Assembly (NCBI GenBank): GCA_037954665.1
Contig: JBBMOL010000090.1
Location: forward strand, 1,984,001 to 2,048,000
From: Laguncularia racemosa
Lineage: Eukaryota; Streptophyta; Magnoliopsida; Myrtales; Combretaceae
DNA length: 64,000 nucleotides
Direction of reading: 5' to 3'
Each line of letters begins with the position of its first letter. The first letter of the stretch is position 1. The notes under the pieces are model-generated. The model did not search any database. It saw only the letters and a list, made by a program, of their open reading frames with translations, and had not been told where the DNA came from. Position numbers and translations under genes: made by a program. This document shows, piece after piece, positions 34,510-47,559 of this stretch.

Positions 34510-37500
34510 TGTAGAACCTAAGAAATTAGCATACATATAATATTGGATTAGTCAATTAATTATATTAAAATTCTTATTTATAACCCAAATAAATTTAAAT
34601 TAAAAGAAATAATCTTTAAAAAGCGAACCACATAAATTTTTTAAATAAATGATAAAATAAATTAAAATCATAGGTTTATGACAATCAAATAAAAATTTCG
34701 AGTAAATATTTGCACTCAGAATAATTCATTTGGCTTAGTCATAAAGATTTCATGACAAAACGCTAAAATTATTGAACTTACGTAAATTATCATGTGGGAC
34801 AAATGAACTGAAAAGTAAAAAAAAAAAAGAAAAAAATACTAATATAAATAGCCTAAGCTAACTTGACTTCTCTAAAAGGATCACATTTCCAAAGCCAATA
34901 AGAGAGAGAGAAACCGAGTGAAACAAAGGAATGAAATGAAACAAGAAAGGAAAAAGGAAAAAGAAAACATGAAGAAAAAGTAGAAAAAATTTATTGTAGA
35001 GCGTGCATTCAACGTCCAAATCACAATAAAAGACCACGTACGCAATCCTTGAGGTGAGCCCTACAAAACTATACTAGACTTATACAGGAAAAATCCCACT
35101 TTTAGAATTTAAATATAATTTTAATATGTATAGAAAAATAAGTTTTAGCGTAGAAAATAGTAAAAAATTCTAGAAATATACTAAATAAGACAGTATTAGT
35201 AAGAGTAGTAAGTAATAGTGCTATTTTCTTATATTTTAGGATAAGATTTTTATCCCATGTACTTACTCGAAGATTACCATAAGCAATAAAGAAAATGAGA
35301 TCCAAGTGAGTAGAAACTTTGTGATATACTGTAATTGATGTTGTAGTGTGTTGTTTATTCACACTCTTCCAACATGCACATACTCACAACACCAATCATT
35401 CATGCGACTATGGTGAAGGTGGCTATGCAAATAAGGGAGTATGGGACTATATGTGCTAGACGTAATAGGTTGATGTGCAATGTGCATGTGGTGTGGGAGT
35501 GATCACATGTATGTGTGTTGCTGTGTGGCAATGTGCTGGTGTTGTGTTATTGCATGTGTTGTGTGTGTAGCGTAGCGTGAGTTACTATGTATGTGTTATG
35601 TGCTATGTTAGTGTGTGCTAGATGCGTAAGGTGCCGGTGTATGCTAGGTGCAAGAGGTGTTGTGTGTGATATGTATAGTTAGGTTATAGTGTATAGAGTG
35701 GTGTAGGGGAGAGAGTGAGAGTTGTGCCCTACTATTATGCATGGTGTGTGCAAGGGAAGAGTGTGTTGTGTGCAAGTTGCTATAGTGACCATACATGTGT
35801 GTGCTATGTATGACTGTACGCATGTGTCGTTGTGCACAACCATGTGTGTGTGCTACTCCGTGCTAAGTGTTAAGTGTGTTAGTGCTCAATGTGTGTGAGT
35901 TTGTGGGGTGCTTTATGTGCATGATCATATGTTTTGTGTGTGTGTGGTTGTGTGGTGCTTACTATATGTGTCTGCATGCTCTTGATGTGCATTTGTGTAG
36001 CATTTGTGTGTGTGTTCGTGTGTATATCCTTTGTTATGCGTGTGGTGTGTGCTATGTATGTGTTGTGCATGTTTGTTATATGCTGTGTGTGATCAAGTGT
36101 ATGTATGTGCGGTGAGGTTACAAGTGTGTATATATACTATGTGTGATGGTGGGTGAATGTTGCTACTGTGCATGAGTATATTGGAATGGTGTAATGTAGA
36201 GTGTGTTGTTGTTGTGAGAGAGCGTGCAAAGTAGGAGCACTATTTGTGCAAAGAGTGTGTGCATGAGGATGTAGGGTGCATGTGCTGGATGTGCAAGGCA
36301 TGTGTGCATGGGCATGCAAGGTGTGTATACATAGGTGTACAGTGTGGTTGTGTAGAGCATATTGTGTGTGTTGTGGATAGTCTATGGTGTATGGATCGTA
36401 GAACATGCTATAGTGAGTGTGTGTAGGATAGCATAGGTATGGTGTGAGCCAAAAAAAAAAAAAAAACTTTTGCGATAGATATGTAAATGTATATATATTT
36501 ATGAATCTACTATTTAGGGATGAAAGAGGGATAGAGCACACTTATTTGAATTCGAATAAAATCCAAAACTTTTGTGATTTGTCTTTTCTAAGTTATGAAT
36601 GCTATTTCATTATTGCATTTAATTGATACTTTTTGTATTTGTCATTGATGTGACTATTTCTCGCTTGTTCACCTAAAAATGATAAATTAATTATTACAAA
36701 TTAAATAAAAATTTGACACACATTACATGAGATATTGCATGGAATTAAAGGTTATTATTGCTATAGGGCGCACTAGAAGCAATCAGGTAGGATTACTGTT
36801 CCGCTATTAACGAACTAAGTGATTAAGGGATTGTCGCACCTTTAACGATTTCGAGTTTGGTTTGTCCTTGAGTGTGTGTATGCTTAGTCTGCCAAATTAC
36901 ACCTAGAGCTTAAAGGATTAAACTTAAAAGACAATTTCTAATAAAGTGATAAGATGTAAATAAATGGGTTTATGAGACCTGAGCACTGATGGTAATGATG
37001 CAAATCCCTAACCTAAGGTCAAGGAAGGCGTAATCCTTAGACTTCACACTAGTTACCAAAAGATCGCATGCAATGTTGCATTCATATGATTGCCCATGCA
37101 CAACTTATAATTAAGAACTTGCATGAACTGTTTGTGTGTGTACAATATTGAGCAAGTTTATCAAACTTGTGATTCTACTAAGAATCGCTAAAGGGTCTAT
37201 AGAATTAGAACATAGAATCAAAACGTAAAAGCGTAAGTTTTTACAACCTACGTGAAATAGCTTTAAAAAACTATAGATATGTTTACTATAGTTATAAAAA
37301 AACATGAAATATAAGATGGAATAAAGAAATATAATCTAAATTTTAATTACAATTTATAATAAAAATTATATACTTATAGTACAAATAAATTAGTATAAGT
37401 TGTTAAGTTAATATATAAAACTATAATATAAATAACAATACCAATATGAAATAAATTACAACATAAATTATAATAATAAAATACAATACTAAAAAAATCA

Positions 37501-38381
37501 CCAACCCCTTTTTCATCATCAAAAGTTAAAATTATTGCCAACTCTCCCTTTACCATCATCATCATAGTTATCATCTTCATCATCAACACTAATATTATTA
37601 TTGGTATTACTATCAACATTACCTTACATTATAATTTCAATTCTTTTAAAGAATTAATAATATACATATCTTGTGAAAGTTAAGTTGTATTTTTTAATTT
37701 TTAGCTCATTTGACTAAAATATGTAGAATCGGTAAATTTGGTAAAAAACTTAAAATTTTACTGATTTTATATGTAAACTCATGATTTCACCACGAGTCTA
37801 TATAGAAATGATTTTATATCTGAGTCAACTCATAAAGTTCTCCTAAAATCATAAACTCATAGAATTATATGGGTAGAATCGTGATTTTAATAACTATAGT
37901 ATTGAGAGTATTACACTCCTATCTCATTGAGTAACCTAGCTGACCCTACTACAAATTGTATGATATAGTTTGCAACTATGTGAACTTATCGAGCAGATGC
38001 AGTACTGGGGTAAGTAAATCCTATCACAAAACTTATAGGATAAGAAGTAAGGGCTAAGAGTTAGAATAAACTCCTTATGTAAATTTGCATCAGAATATTG
38101 GTAGACCAGTGCTTGTAAACATTTAATTCTGGTCTATTAAAACTTTCCATTTGTATTATTATGGACGGCTGAGCTTACTTTTAAGATACAATTGTAAATT
38201 ATTCTGTTGAATATTGAATGGTTGGAATGAAATAGTAGAATGCTAGAAGCATTCAGTTTTTTCAATTATTGTATTTTAATAGGTTAATTGATCTTGTGTT
38301 TGAGACACTTCACGATTACTTAATAGGAGCCAAGTAATCATGGCGGGTTGTTACTAATAGGGCACCTTGTAGGGCATGATA
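34510..38381 (+). mobile_element. Solo LTR of the CACA family, 3.87 kb, + orientation
   Basis: It starts TGTAGAACC and ends ...AGGGCATGATA, flanked by perfect ATATG repeats (34505-34509 and 38382-38386). It is homologous, in the opposite orientation, to LTR copies A and B: GCAATCCTTGAGGTGAGC near 35043, the TGTG tract (35460-36440), the GGTTAGGGATT region inverted near 37005-37020, and GGCGGGTTGTTAC near 38343. The terminal dinucleotide is TA, not CA. A paralog at 26.09 kb shows the site before insertion. Confidence 0.85.
35460..36440. repeat. TGTG/TATG-rich low-complexity tract of the solo LTR
   Basis: The complement-strand version of the CACA tracts at 15-22 kb: about 1 kb of GTGTGT, TATGTG and GTGCTA units. 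Frames on both strands stay open (for example 35867-36115) but encode only Val/Cys or His/Thr-rich strings. Confidence 0.9.
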
Positions 38382-39758
38382 ATATGTGCATATTCTCAAT
38401 TTAGCAATAATTAATTTAGAGTTTTTGTGATAATTTAATCATATATGTATGTTTTCATAAATACATATAGGAAAAAAAAAAAAAAAGGAAGCCAGACTCC
38501 GTGTGGAACATGTTGCCATTTGCAAATAGCACAGTGCATCTAAATTTGTTTTTCTTTAGGTCGTTTTCAACCTTATCATATACTTCTAAGCTAGGGCAAT
38601 TGACTTGACCTCTTCACTAAATAATCATGACTCCGCGTACTCCGGTGGATAAATTTTTCCAAGCAAATTGCAAATGCATTCCAAAATCTTAAGACTCTAG
38701 AAAAATGGACTTTTCATTTCCGTAAATTAATTGCAAAAATATATAACTAGTTCTCAACAATAGTTAAAATCTAAAACTATTGCTATTTATGGATTTTTCG
38801 ACGATAATTTTAAAAGCTTTAACCATATTATATGAATTTTAATAAGAGTTGTAAGATAAGTATATATCCTACTACAGATGGTATGATATAGGTCACGACT
38901 ATGTAGACATAGTACTAGGGTAACTAAATCCTATCAAGAAACTTTTAGGATAAGAAGCAAGAGCTGAGAGTAAGGATAAACTTCTTTTGTAAATTTGTAT
39001 CTGGCATACCGGTGTTTGTAAACATTTAATTCTGGTTTATTAAAACTTTCTATTTGTATTATTATGGGACCGAATGAGGCCTACTTTTAAGATACAATTG
39101 TAATTTATTTCGTTGAATACATAATGGTTAGAATGAAATAGTGGAATGCTAGAAGCATTTAATTTGGTCAATTATTGTATTTTAACGTGTTAATTGATCT
39201 TGTGTTTGAGACACTTGTGATTACTTAATAGAAGTCAAGTAACCATGGTGGATTATTACTAATAGGGTACTTTATAGAGCATGATAATATTTGCATATTT
39301 TTAATTTAGTAATAATTAATTTAAAATTTTAGTGATAATTTAATCATATATGTATGTTTTCATACATACACGTATGAAAAAAAGTAAGCTAGACTCCGTG
39401 TGGAATATGTTGCCATTTGCAAATAGCACAGTGCATCTTAATTTGTTTTTCTCTGTCTTTTTCAACCTTATCGTATACTTCTAAGCTAGGGCAATTGACT
39501 TGACCTCATCATTAAATAATCATGACTCCGCGTACTCCGTCGGATAAATTTTTCCAAGCAAATTGCAAATGCATTCCAAAAGCTTAAGACTAGAAATATG
39601 GACTTTTCATTTCCGTAAATTAATTACAAAAATATCATATCTAGTTCTCAATAATAATTAAAATCTAAAATTATTGTTATTTATGGATTTTTTGGTGATA
39701 ATTTTAAAACTTTAATCATATTATAAAATTTTAATAAGAGTTATAAGATAAGTATATA
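37945..39758 (+). repeat. Tandem duplication, ~0.9-kb unit spanning the LTR end and its flank
   Basis: Copy 1 (about 37945-38867) and copy 2 (about 38868-39758) are offset by 897 bp; for example AGACTCCGTGTGG is at 38494 and 39391. Each starts with CCTACTACA.ATGGTATGATATAG-like sequence, includes the last 430 bp of the solo LTR (ending GCATGATA), and then about 480 bp of flanking DNA with TTGCAAATAGCACAGTGCATC and ACTCCGCGTACTCCG. Both copies contain the LTR/host junction, so the duplication is younger than the LTR insertion. It ends about 390 bp before the carboxypeptidase ATG. Confidence 0.88.
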
Positions 39759-40150
39759 TATTTAAAAGTCGTAAAAGCTAAATGCAAGCTTAAAAGTGTT
39801 AAAGCCATTTATTTTCCCTATTTTTTTAAGCCATATACTTCTACAGTCCAGTAGATATTTCAAAATTATGGTAAATAATGACTGGGCTATGATGAAATGA
39901 ATTGCATATTTCTAAAATCTAATAGTTTCCCGACAATGCATGCAAAGAAACTTTAGTTTTTGTCCCTTGAATAGTTTTTTGTTTGCTGTGCTGGCACTTT
40001 AGGCCAGAGCTTATCCGAATATGCAATAATATATATATGTGTGTGTGTGTGTCGGAAGACAGGTCTTTCATAAGTTGCCCCATCTTTGATAAGGAATCCA
40101 GTATTTTATTTAAGTTTATATATATATTATACATATATAACGTATGCATT
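39759..40150 (+). promoter_or_regulatory. Upstream region of the carboxypeptidase gene
   Basis: About 390 bp between the tandem duplication and the start codon. It contains a TATATATATGTGTG run (about 40029-40050) and a TATATATATTATAC run about 30 bp before the ATG. Either could act as a TATA element; no transcription start can be assigned from sequence alone. Confidence 0.35.
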
Positions 40151-43100
40151 ATGGTTAGGTTCACATGTTGCAGAACACTTTCTCTGCTTTCAATTTTGTT
40201 AGTTTCTACTCCATGGGTCACAGCAGCTCCTGCTGGCTCTCTTATCACACACCTTCCTGGCTTCAATGGCACTCTTCCGTCTCAGCATCACGGCGGGTAC
40301 CTGTTTTCATTTTCTTAGCTTAAAATACAATCCATGATATGCAGCATACACCTTTCATACTGAGAAGTTGGGTTCGATTTTAGGTACGTGACGGTTGATG
40401 GAAAACATGGGAAGAAGAATCTCTACTACTACTTTGTTACATCTGAAAGGAACCCTTCCGAGGACCCTCTGGTGCTATGGCTTAATGGCGGACCCGGGTG
40501 CTCAAGCTTTGGTGGCTTTGTATATGAACATGGTATCAGAATCGAGTTTTCATAATCGTTTACCTTATAATAGGATTGCTATGTTTCGTTTATTGAATGT
40601 TGATAATTCAATTTGTTATTTGTTCTAGGGCCATTCAATTTTGTAGCAGGAAAGCCGCGTGGAAGCATGCCCTCATTATACTTCAATCCCCATAGTTGGG
40701 CTAAGGTTAATGACACTTTCTTGTAATGAATCAATAGGTCCTGTCTTGAGGAATATACTTATGTAGAATCTTCATCGACTAGCCAGATACATGGCATGTA
40801 AATGAAAAAAAAAAAAAACACGACCAGACATTGCCACTAATGTTGCAATATGTCACATGTCAAGCAATTCATGGCTAGACTTCTATGAACCCTACTCAAC
40901 GCATGAATTTCCCTATCTCAAGAGGCAACTCAAAGTATACTTCAAAGCGCACAATATGCTCTTTTTGCTTCTTCCAGGTCTCCAACATTATATATCTGGA
41001 TTCACCTTGTGGAGTTGGTCTCTCTTATTCGATCGATCCAAGAAACTACAATACTGGAGACCTACAAACCGCCGCTGATTCACACGTTTTTCTTCTCAAG
41101 GTAATGAGAACCCAAAACAAACGTGTCATTATGGAAGCAAAGATGGATAATGGAAATAGAGAATAGTTTGATTTTTTATATGTCATCTTGTTGCATTCAG
41201 TGGTTCGAGCTCTACCCGGAGTTTCTTGCCAATCCATTCTACATAGCAGGAGAATCATATGCAGGAGTCTATGTTCCCACCCTCGCTCATGAAGTAGTGG
41301 GAGGTATAACAGATATTTGATTCAATTCTATGCGTCATTTTTGGTTTGGTCTCGACTTCAAAATGTAAATGATTCCTACAGGTATAAGAGATGGTCAAAA
41401 GCCCCGCATCAATTTTAAGGTAACTCTTTGGCAATCGTAGGTTGAAACTTATAGTCAACTTAAAATTGACAAATCTCAGAAGAAGATGCCAAGAGGAAAA
41501 CTATCTGCCATGCAGGGTTACATGATAGGGAATGGCCTGGCAGATGTAAGATTCGACAGCAATTCTTTTGTGCCATTTGCATATGGTATGGGCTTGATCT
41601 CAAACGACATTTACAAGGTAATAATATGAAAAACACATGACAACATTATCACACTTCTGATTAGCAAGCCACTTCCTGTACTGAATCCATCTCACTACAG
41701 ACTGAGAATTAGTCTGATCTAAAGCATTGTCACAGGCTTTTTTGACGACATGCAAAGGGACTTACTACGGTCCATTAAGTGAAAGTTGTATGGAGAACCT
41801 TAATAGAGTTGAGAAGGTCTGATGGTCATTTTACAATAGTTAGTAAAACAGAGCTTAATGGTGCCTTCAATATTTAACTACTAGTAGAAGCTTCTCCCAT
41901 TTCTCTCAATTTTTATTTGACATGTGTTCTAGGCCATCACAGGACTAAATTATTACAATATCCTTGAACCTTGCTATCTTGATCCAACAAGAAAAACCGA
42001 TCTCAGAAGCACAAGGATGAAGCTACCTATAAGCCTTCCTTTGCTAAGGGCAGAATATGGAAATGCTTGGGTATCAGCAGCAGAGGAAATTAACTCATCT
42101 GCTGAATCACAACCAGCATCATCTGGGGTCCCATGTATTGTGAGTGATTTACTTTGCTCTTTAGCTAGCCTGCTTGTTGAGCTTCAAAGACAATTGCTAT
42201 GTAGATATGAAGACAATACATTCTTACAATCGGCATATAAGCTCTTCAAATTGAAATCTGGTTTTTCCAATATTCAAATGTTAATGTCACATGAGTGTTT
42301 ATATACTTTCCAACATTACAATTTAAATTTTGTACTCACTGAAACCTCATCTCTTGAGTGTTGTTTAAGCTTTTCAACTTTATAAAAGTTGAACTCAATG
42401 AAGTTAGTGTCTTGAAGATAGTATAAAATCTATTTTTATCTAGTAAAAAGAATTTTTGTACCACTTGATACTTGAAGGGCTTCTTGTCCATCAACCATGC
42501 CCATTATGCTAAACAAACACGTTGCTGGATGTTTTATTCAGTCTAGTACCTTGAAAATGTGTGAACCAAATGCTAATTTAGTCTTTGAAATCTATTAATG
42601 GGTGTATCTAAAAATGAAAATATTCATCTGAATACTTACTGGAGCTTTCTTACTACTCCTTATATGTCACTTTTTAATTTTCTTTCTTAATTTATGTTTA
42701 GTCTTCTGTTTACATTCCTACTGGCTAAGCATATCATAATCATTATCTTGATGCAGGATAATGAAGCTGCAACTGCATGGCTTAACAATGCAGCAGTCAG
42801 AGAAGCTATTCATGCAGAGAAGGTAATAAAACCAACCCTGCTGGCTTTTAGTATCACATTTGCAATAGAGCTTCAAATAACTCACTTTCTTATGAATATA
42901 TTTTCGCATAAAACTAGGCAAGTGTAGCCGGACCCTGGGTAGTATGCACCGACAGGTTGAACTATTCGGGTGGTATAGATAGCATGATACCCTATCACAT
43001 TAATCTGACTTCTGAGGGATACCGAGCTTTGATCTACAGGTAAATTTCTCCTTCAATAGCACAAATTTTGAATATATACTGAGCATTGATCTATGAGCAC

Positions 43101-44121
43101 TAAGTAAGCAGTCAGCTAGCTGCAAGATATCAAGCTACAGTACATAGAGCTACTGAATCTTCCTATCATACTTTCTACCTGTAAGCTGGAAACAAAAATG
43201 CCTTTGCGATCAGTGCAATAATTTTATTCAGAGCTTAAAGATAAGGAATGATAATAGCAATGGGGAAATGCTTTTAAGAGACCAATTCTATTGATCTATC
43301 TCAAAAGTTGCATTATGTTTATGATAATGCGAGAAAGCCGTCTGTCCAACCTGATGCGATGTCTAAATTCTAGTTAATACATGTTGAAATAAACTCGCAG
43401 TGGAGATCATGATCTGGTCATATCGTTCCTTGGAACTCAAGCATGGACCGAATCACTAGGATACAAGATCATCGATGAATGGAGGCCCTGGATATGTGAA
43501 GACCAAGTTGCTGGGTAAATTTTTATTATTATTATTTATATTTGGCCGGTTGGTAAATTTATTAGTATAATTCTCTCCTAAATCTTTTTCCTAGCCAGAG
43601 CAAAACCTATCTGAAATTTGTTGCGATTTGGAGGGACATAATAAATACCATTACATGGATTCATCTGTGGTATAGTATTTTGAGACTGCCTCTTACACAG
43701 GCCACTAGTTCTGCTAGAAATGAAATATTCTTCAAGAAGTGTCTGGTTATGCCAATTTGTACTCTACATGCAGTATTATGGTATGTTGGTGTTAATACTA
43801 TGTTTGTCTACTGAAAACAGGTATCTACAAGGATATGACAAGAACCTCATATTCATTACAATCAAGGTTGTACATAAACTCCTCCACGTGTTGTTCATCT
43901 CATGTTCCTCCTTATTTTATCTAAACTTTCACCAAGAAATCTAAATACACTGAATCAAAATGCCTACCGCACTACTTATGAGGGTAGCGTTTTGTATCAG
44001 TTCTGATATCTGATTTCGACCATCTTTTACTCTACAGGGTGCAGGACACATGGTTCCACAGTACAAGCCAAAGGAGGCATTGCAGTTCTACAGCTCTTGG
44101 TTAGAAGGAAAAGCAATCTAG
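40151..44121 (+). CDS. SCPL20: Serine carboxypeptidase-like protein, SCPL20 type (peptidase S10), 14 exons, 485 aa
   Basis: Exons: 40151-40296, 40384-40532, 40629-40705, 40978-41100, 41201-41303, 41382-41419, 41516-41617, 41736-41816, 41933-42139, 42757-42822, 42918-43039, 43401-43514, 43821-43866, 44038-44121. All introns are GT-AG and the 1458-nt frame is intact. The product is an S10 serine carboxypeptidase, which removes C-terminal residues. An N-terminal signal peptide (about residues 1-26) points to the secretory or vacuolar route. Visible landmarks are LNGGPGCSS (82-90), LDSPCGVGLSYS (131-142), GESYAG with nucleophile Ser184, SGDHD with catalytic Asp409, and GAGH with His462. Overall pattern and length match Arabidopsis SCPL20 (about 497 aa, from memory). 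The usual SSxDGF carries Gly at residue 92 instead of Asp. The gene lies just downstream of a duplicated LTR edge. Endogenous substrate unknown. Confidence 0.93.
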
Positions 44122-46179
44122 CAGGATGCATCAGCAAAAGAAAACTAAAGCATTAAAGGCTGAATCAGAGATTCAAATTGTACTGGAATACAGGCAAACT
44201 GGAACTGTCATTAAAGAAAAGACAAAATGCATCATTTAATGGAATAATAATAATAAGAGGATGTATTCAAACAATTGCTCTACATTGGCTTATATATACA
44301 ATGTGTTGATGTTACCTCTCTAATCTTCCAACAAGCATGAAGCTAAATCTGCTCACATTAGGCTAGTTAGTACTTGGGACAAAAGCTACAGCCAAGTTAA
44401 ATAAGAGAGAATTCAGAGGGAGCATTCCCAATAACTCAGGCACGGTTTGGTAGGAATTTTTTAGGTTAAAATCTTTCCACCGTATTTTATCTTTTTATGT
44501 CCGCCGAATCACATAGTTGTGGCTTAAATTATGCGAGGTAAATCACATTAGCTTGTGTTTTTAGCATTTTTTCGCTTATATGTATATATATATGACCCAT
44601 CTTATCCCCCAATATAAAACTACGACTTGCTGTAAGTTTTAGTCACTTGATGTGCATATGGATGACTAAAGACCCTAAAACAGGTCTAGAATCGTTGTCT
44701 TTTTCAATTTAGGCCCAAAAATAAATTTCCTTTTGTAAAGATGAAGTCAGAAAATAACTTGGAAATGACAGATTTTTTATAGTATTCCACATCCTAAATG
44801 TTACGTAATCGTTTTGAGTTTGCTTTTGTATTTTTAGTCAATTAAGTTTACATGAGTGAAACTTAGCTCAAAAGTTTACACTTTCACATTCAAGGATAAC
44901 ATGGGTTATATGAGTTACAAAAGACAACAACGTACAAGTGAAAAAGCACCAAAATACTAGTTTCTAAACTATGGTCATCAACAAAATTAGAGATTTATTG
45001 TAATAGCCAAAAATAAAATAATTATCATTTTAAACTTAAGGGTAGTTTGAATATGAATATTAAAGACTAAAGGCGATTTAGTTTTTTTAATTGTAATTCA
45101 AATCCCTCAATTACTTTAAACATATCATAATACAATCTCTCTTTCTTTCTCTTTCCTCCTTCTTTTATTACATTCATTCCTTCTTCTTTAGTGGTTTCTT
45201 CTTCCTCCTTACAAACTTCATCAGAAAAACAAGGAACTAAAGTTAGGCATGTGTTTTTGGTGAGGAATAACATTACTGCATGTTCTTAGGATAAGTTCTT
45301 AATAAGTTTTGCTTTAGTAATTATAATTAAATTCTTTTGAATAATCTAATTGTAACATAAAGATTTGTTTGTAATTAAGTTTTTTGGTTTGGAAATATTT
45401 GATATTGTTAAAAGTGAGAATTTGTGATTGAAAAAGGTTGAATGAATGAAGAATAAAAGGTTTATAAGGGTTGAAAGATGTTTGGAGTTGTATTTTGCAA
45501 GTTGAGATTAATTTATGGATGATTTTGCAAATGTTAAAATGTATATTAAAATTTAGGAGGAAAGCTCCAAACCATTTCAAGGTGGTCTGAAGCATTTCTG
45601 AGTGTTCAAGAGCATAGTAGGTGCACAAACAATTTTTCACAAAATGGTCTGAACCTTTTAAAAAAGGTCCAAAGCATCTCTTATCAATAGTAAAAACTCT
45701 ATTTTTTTTTTTTTTTTCAAATGCTCTAGATCTTTTTTTGATAGTTTTCCAAACTTCACTTGTTTTCATATTTTTTACTTCTCAAAGGCTCCCTAGCTAT
45801 TGTAAACACCTTTTTATCATTAAATATGTCCAAATTGATGAATTAAAACCCTATTTATACTCAAATATCTCACTCATTAAATTACCTATTTTTTAAAATT
45901 CTACAAGAAGTAAATAATTTTTAATAAACACAAACTATCTTTTTACACTAAATGCTTTAATAAAACAAGTATGGTTGATGTAGAGTTGTGTGATGAGTTT
46001 TAGAGCCAAGAGTTCTCTTGATGGAGCCAATAAAATCAAGGAGAATTGAGTAAAGGAAATTAGATGACATAGAAAAATATATAAGACATCTTGGGTATTT
46101 TGCTAAATCCTCTATATTTATGACTTTATATTAGGAAACAAGTTTAGAGAAAATCAAAATCTAGTTGAGCCTACCATTG
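44122..46179. other. 3' flank of the carboxypeptidase gene and AT-rich intergenic DNA
   Basis: AATAATAATAATAAG at about 44242 could serve as a near-consensus poly(A) signal. Beyond it are AT-rich sequence and T-runs. The open frames at 45314-45769 (-) and 45621-45896 (+) overlap each other in low-complexity sequence and have no protein features. Confidence 0.5.
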
Positions 46180-47104
46180 TAGGTGCATGTATCCCATGTT
46201 TGTTGAATTTGCTTGTTAGGATAGAATAAAAAATGGACTTAAATGACATATGACTCGTAATTGAATATTATTTGTGCATGGCTAGGCCCGAGGGACCAAG
46301 ATTATCAATGACTTCAAGATAACATGTCAATGATCTATATGTGGCATAGTCCCTGTGAAGAGCTGCGTACCAAAATGATCTAAGTAGATTTAGAATACTC
46401 ACGGATTCTTGAATGTTAGAGAGTATCCATATAGTATATGTATATATTATATGTATGTGTGATCGAGGTCATATGTTACCCTAAGACTTGGGATGCCAAA
46501 AATGTGCGGCATGTGAAACTAAATTACAAGATAATTAAATGGCTAATGTGAACTACATGTTATGCGTGTATGTATGTGCTTGTGATCTTTTTGACATGTG
46601 CATGTGATTGTAGTATATATATACCAAGCAATAGCTTGCCCCTTCTTGGAAAATCCTTTTTTAAAATAAATATGATGAATTAGTGGTTTATGATAAGACA
46701 AGTGGGGATCTTATTATGAGAGATGGCATTTAGTACTATTATTAGGAAGACTAGAGTTTGTGATAGTAGTCAAATGTTAGCGTTCCTAATGTTAATGTGA
46801 AGACTATATTGGGGTGACAAATTCTACATGGTGTAGTTTGATATTCCATTTAAACTATGTTAGGTGGCCAATTATTATAGGAGCACATATTTCAATTGAT
46901 AATTGCAGATGTTGTTGTGAATGTGGTTATAGAGTGAGACTCAAGTGAGCTACTCACAAATGTTTATTTGAAAATTTTTATGGTTATGTTGGCATATATT
47001 ATAAGTTATGGAGTTTATAATTATTTCTAAGCCTTTACGTATCTTCATCCTGTGATAACACATAGCAAGCTATATATGTCCTTTAAGCTCTAAAGTGTTA
47101 CATT
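46180..47104 (+). repeat. Decayed gypsy LTR relic related to the element at 54-63 kb
   Basis: Colinear with the gypsy LTR at about 55430-56493. Shared phrases are TGTTTGTTG..TTTGCTTGTTA, GCTAGG(C/T)CCGAG, GTACCAAAATGATC(T/C), GATAGT-type ACTCACGGATT, GCAATAGCTTGCCCC against GGCATTAGCTCACCCC, and the end CTCTAAAGTGTTACA (47104) against TTTCAAAGTGTTACA. The 5' boundary is approximate and no internal region follows. Confidence 0.6.
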
Positions 47105-47559
47105 GATATGGTAGAACAATTGACTAGTCCAATAGCTATGTTCGGCCACAGAATATAGCGTCAACCTTAAATAATGTGAAATTACAGATACTCCACAAGG
47201 TTTGTGTCTACTAAATGTTTTTAAAGAATTTTCGGTATCAAAATTATGAGCTTAAATGTGATATATGCTCCTAGCTAGCGCTACTCGTGGGGACAAAGTA
47301 CACTAGACATTTCAAGACTCTCACCTGCGCAATAACTTCACGCACATTAGGGATTACTAAAGTGAGATTATGATTCTTTTTCCACTAGTGACGGTTGCCA
47401 AGAGGATTGGAATAAGTTTGGATCCAAATTTAAATAAAAGATGAAAAAAGGTTGACAATATAAAGATAATCTTCAATAAAAATGTTACAAATAAAGTCTA
47501 TCATTTTACTGCTGTTTTAAAGTCCTTTGGATGTCACTAATGGAGCAGATATTACATCA
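47105..47559. other. Intergenic, no gene recognised
   Basis: Unassigned sequence between the relic LTR and the coding relic; no open frame or repeat was identified. CTTTAAGC near 47085 belongs to the LTR end. Confidence 0.4.

Noticed and set aside
36137..36541. 134-codon His/Thr-rich frame
   Set aside because: Reverse reading of the TGTG tract of the solo LTR.
42017..42385. 122-codon frame as a separate gene
   Set aside because: It is exon 9 of the carboxypeptidase gene read on into the following intron.
45314..45896. Overlapping frames of 151 and 91 codons on opposite strands
   Set aside because: AT-rich sequence with homopolymer runs, no motif, mutually overlapping.
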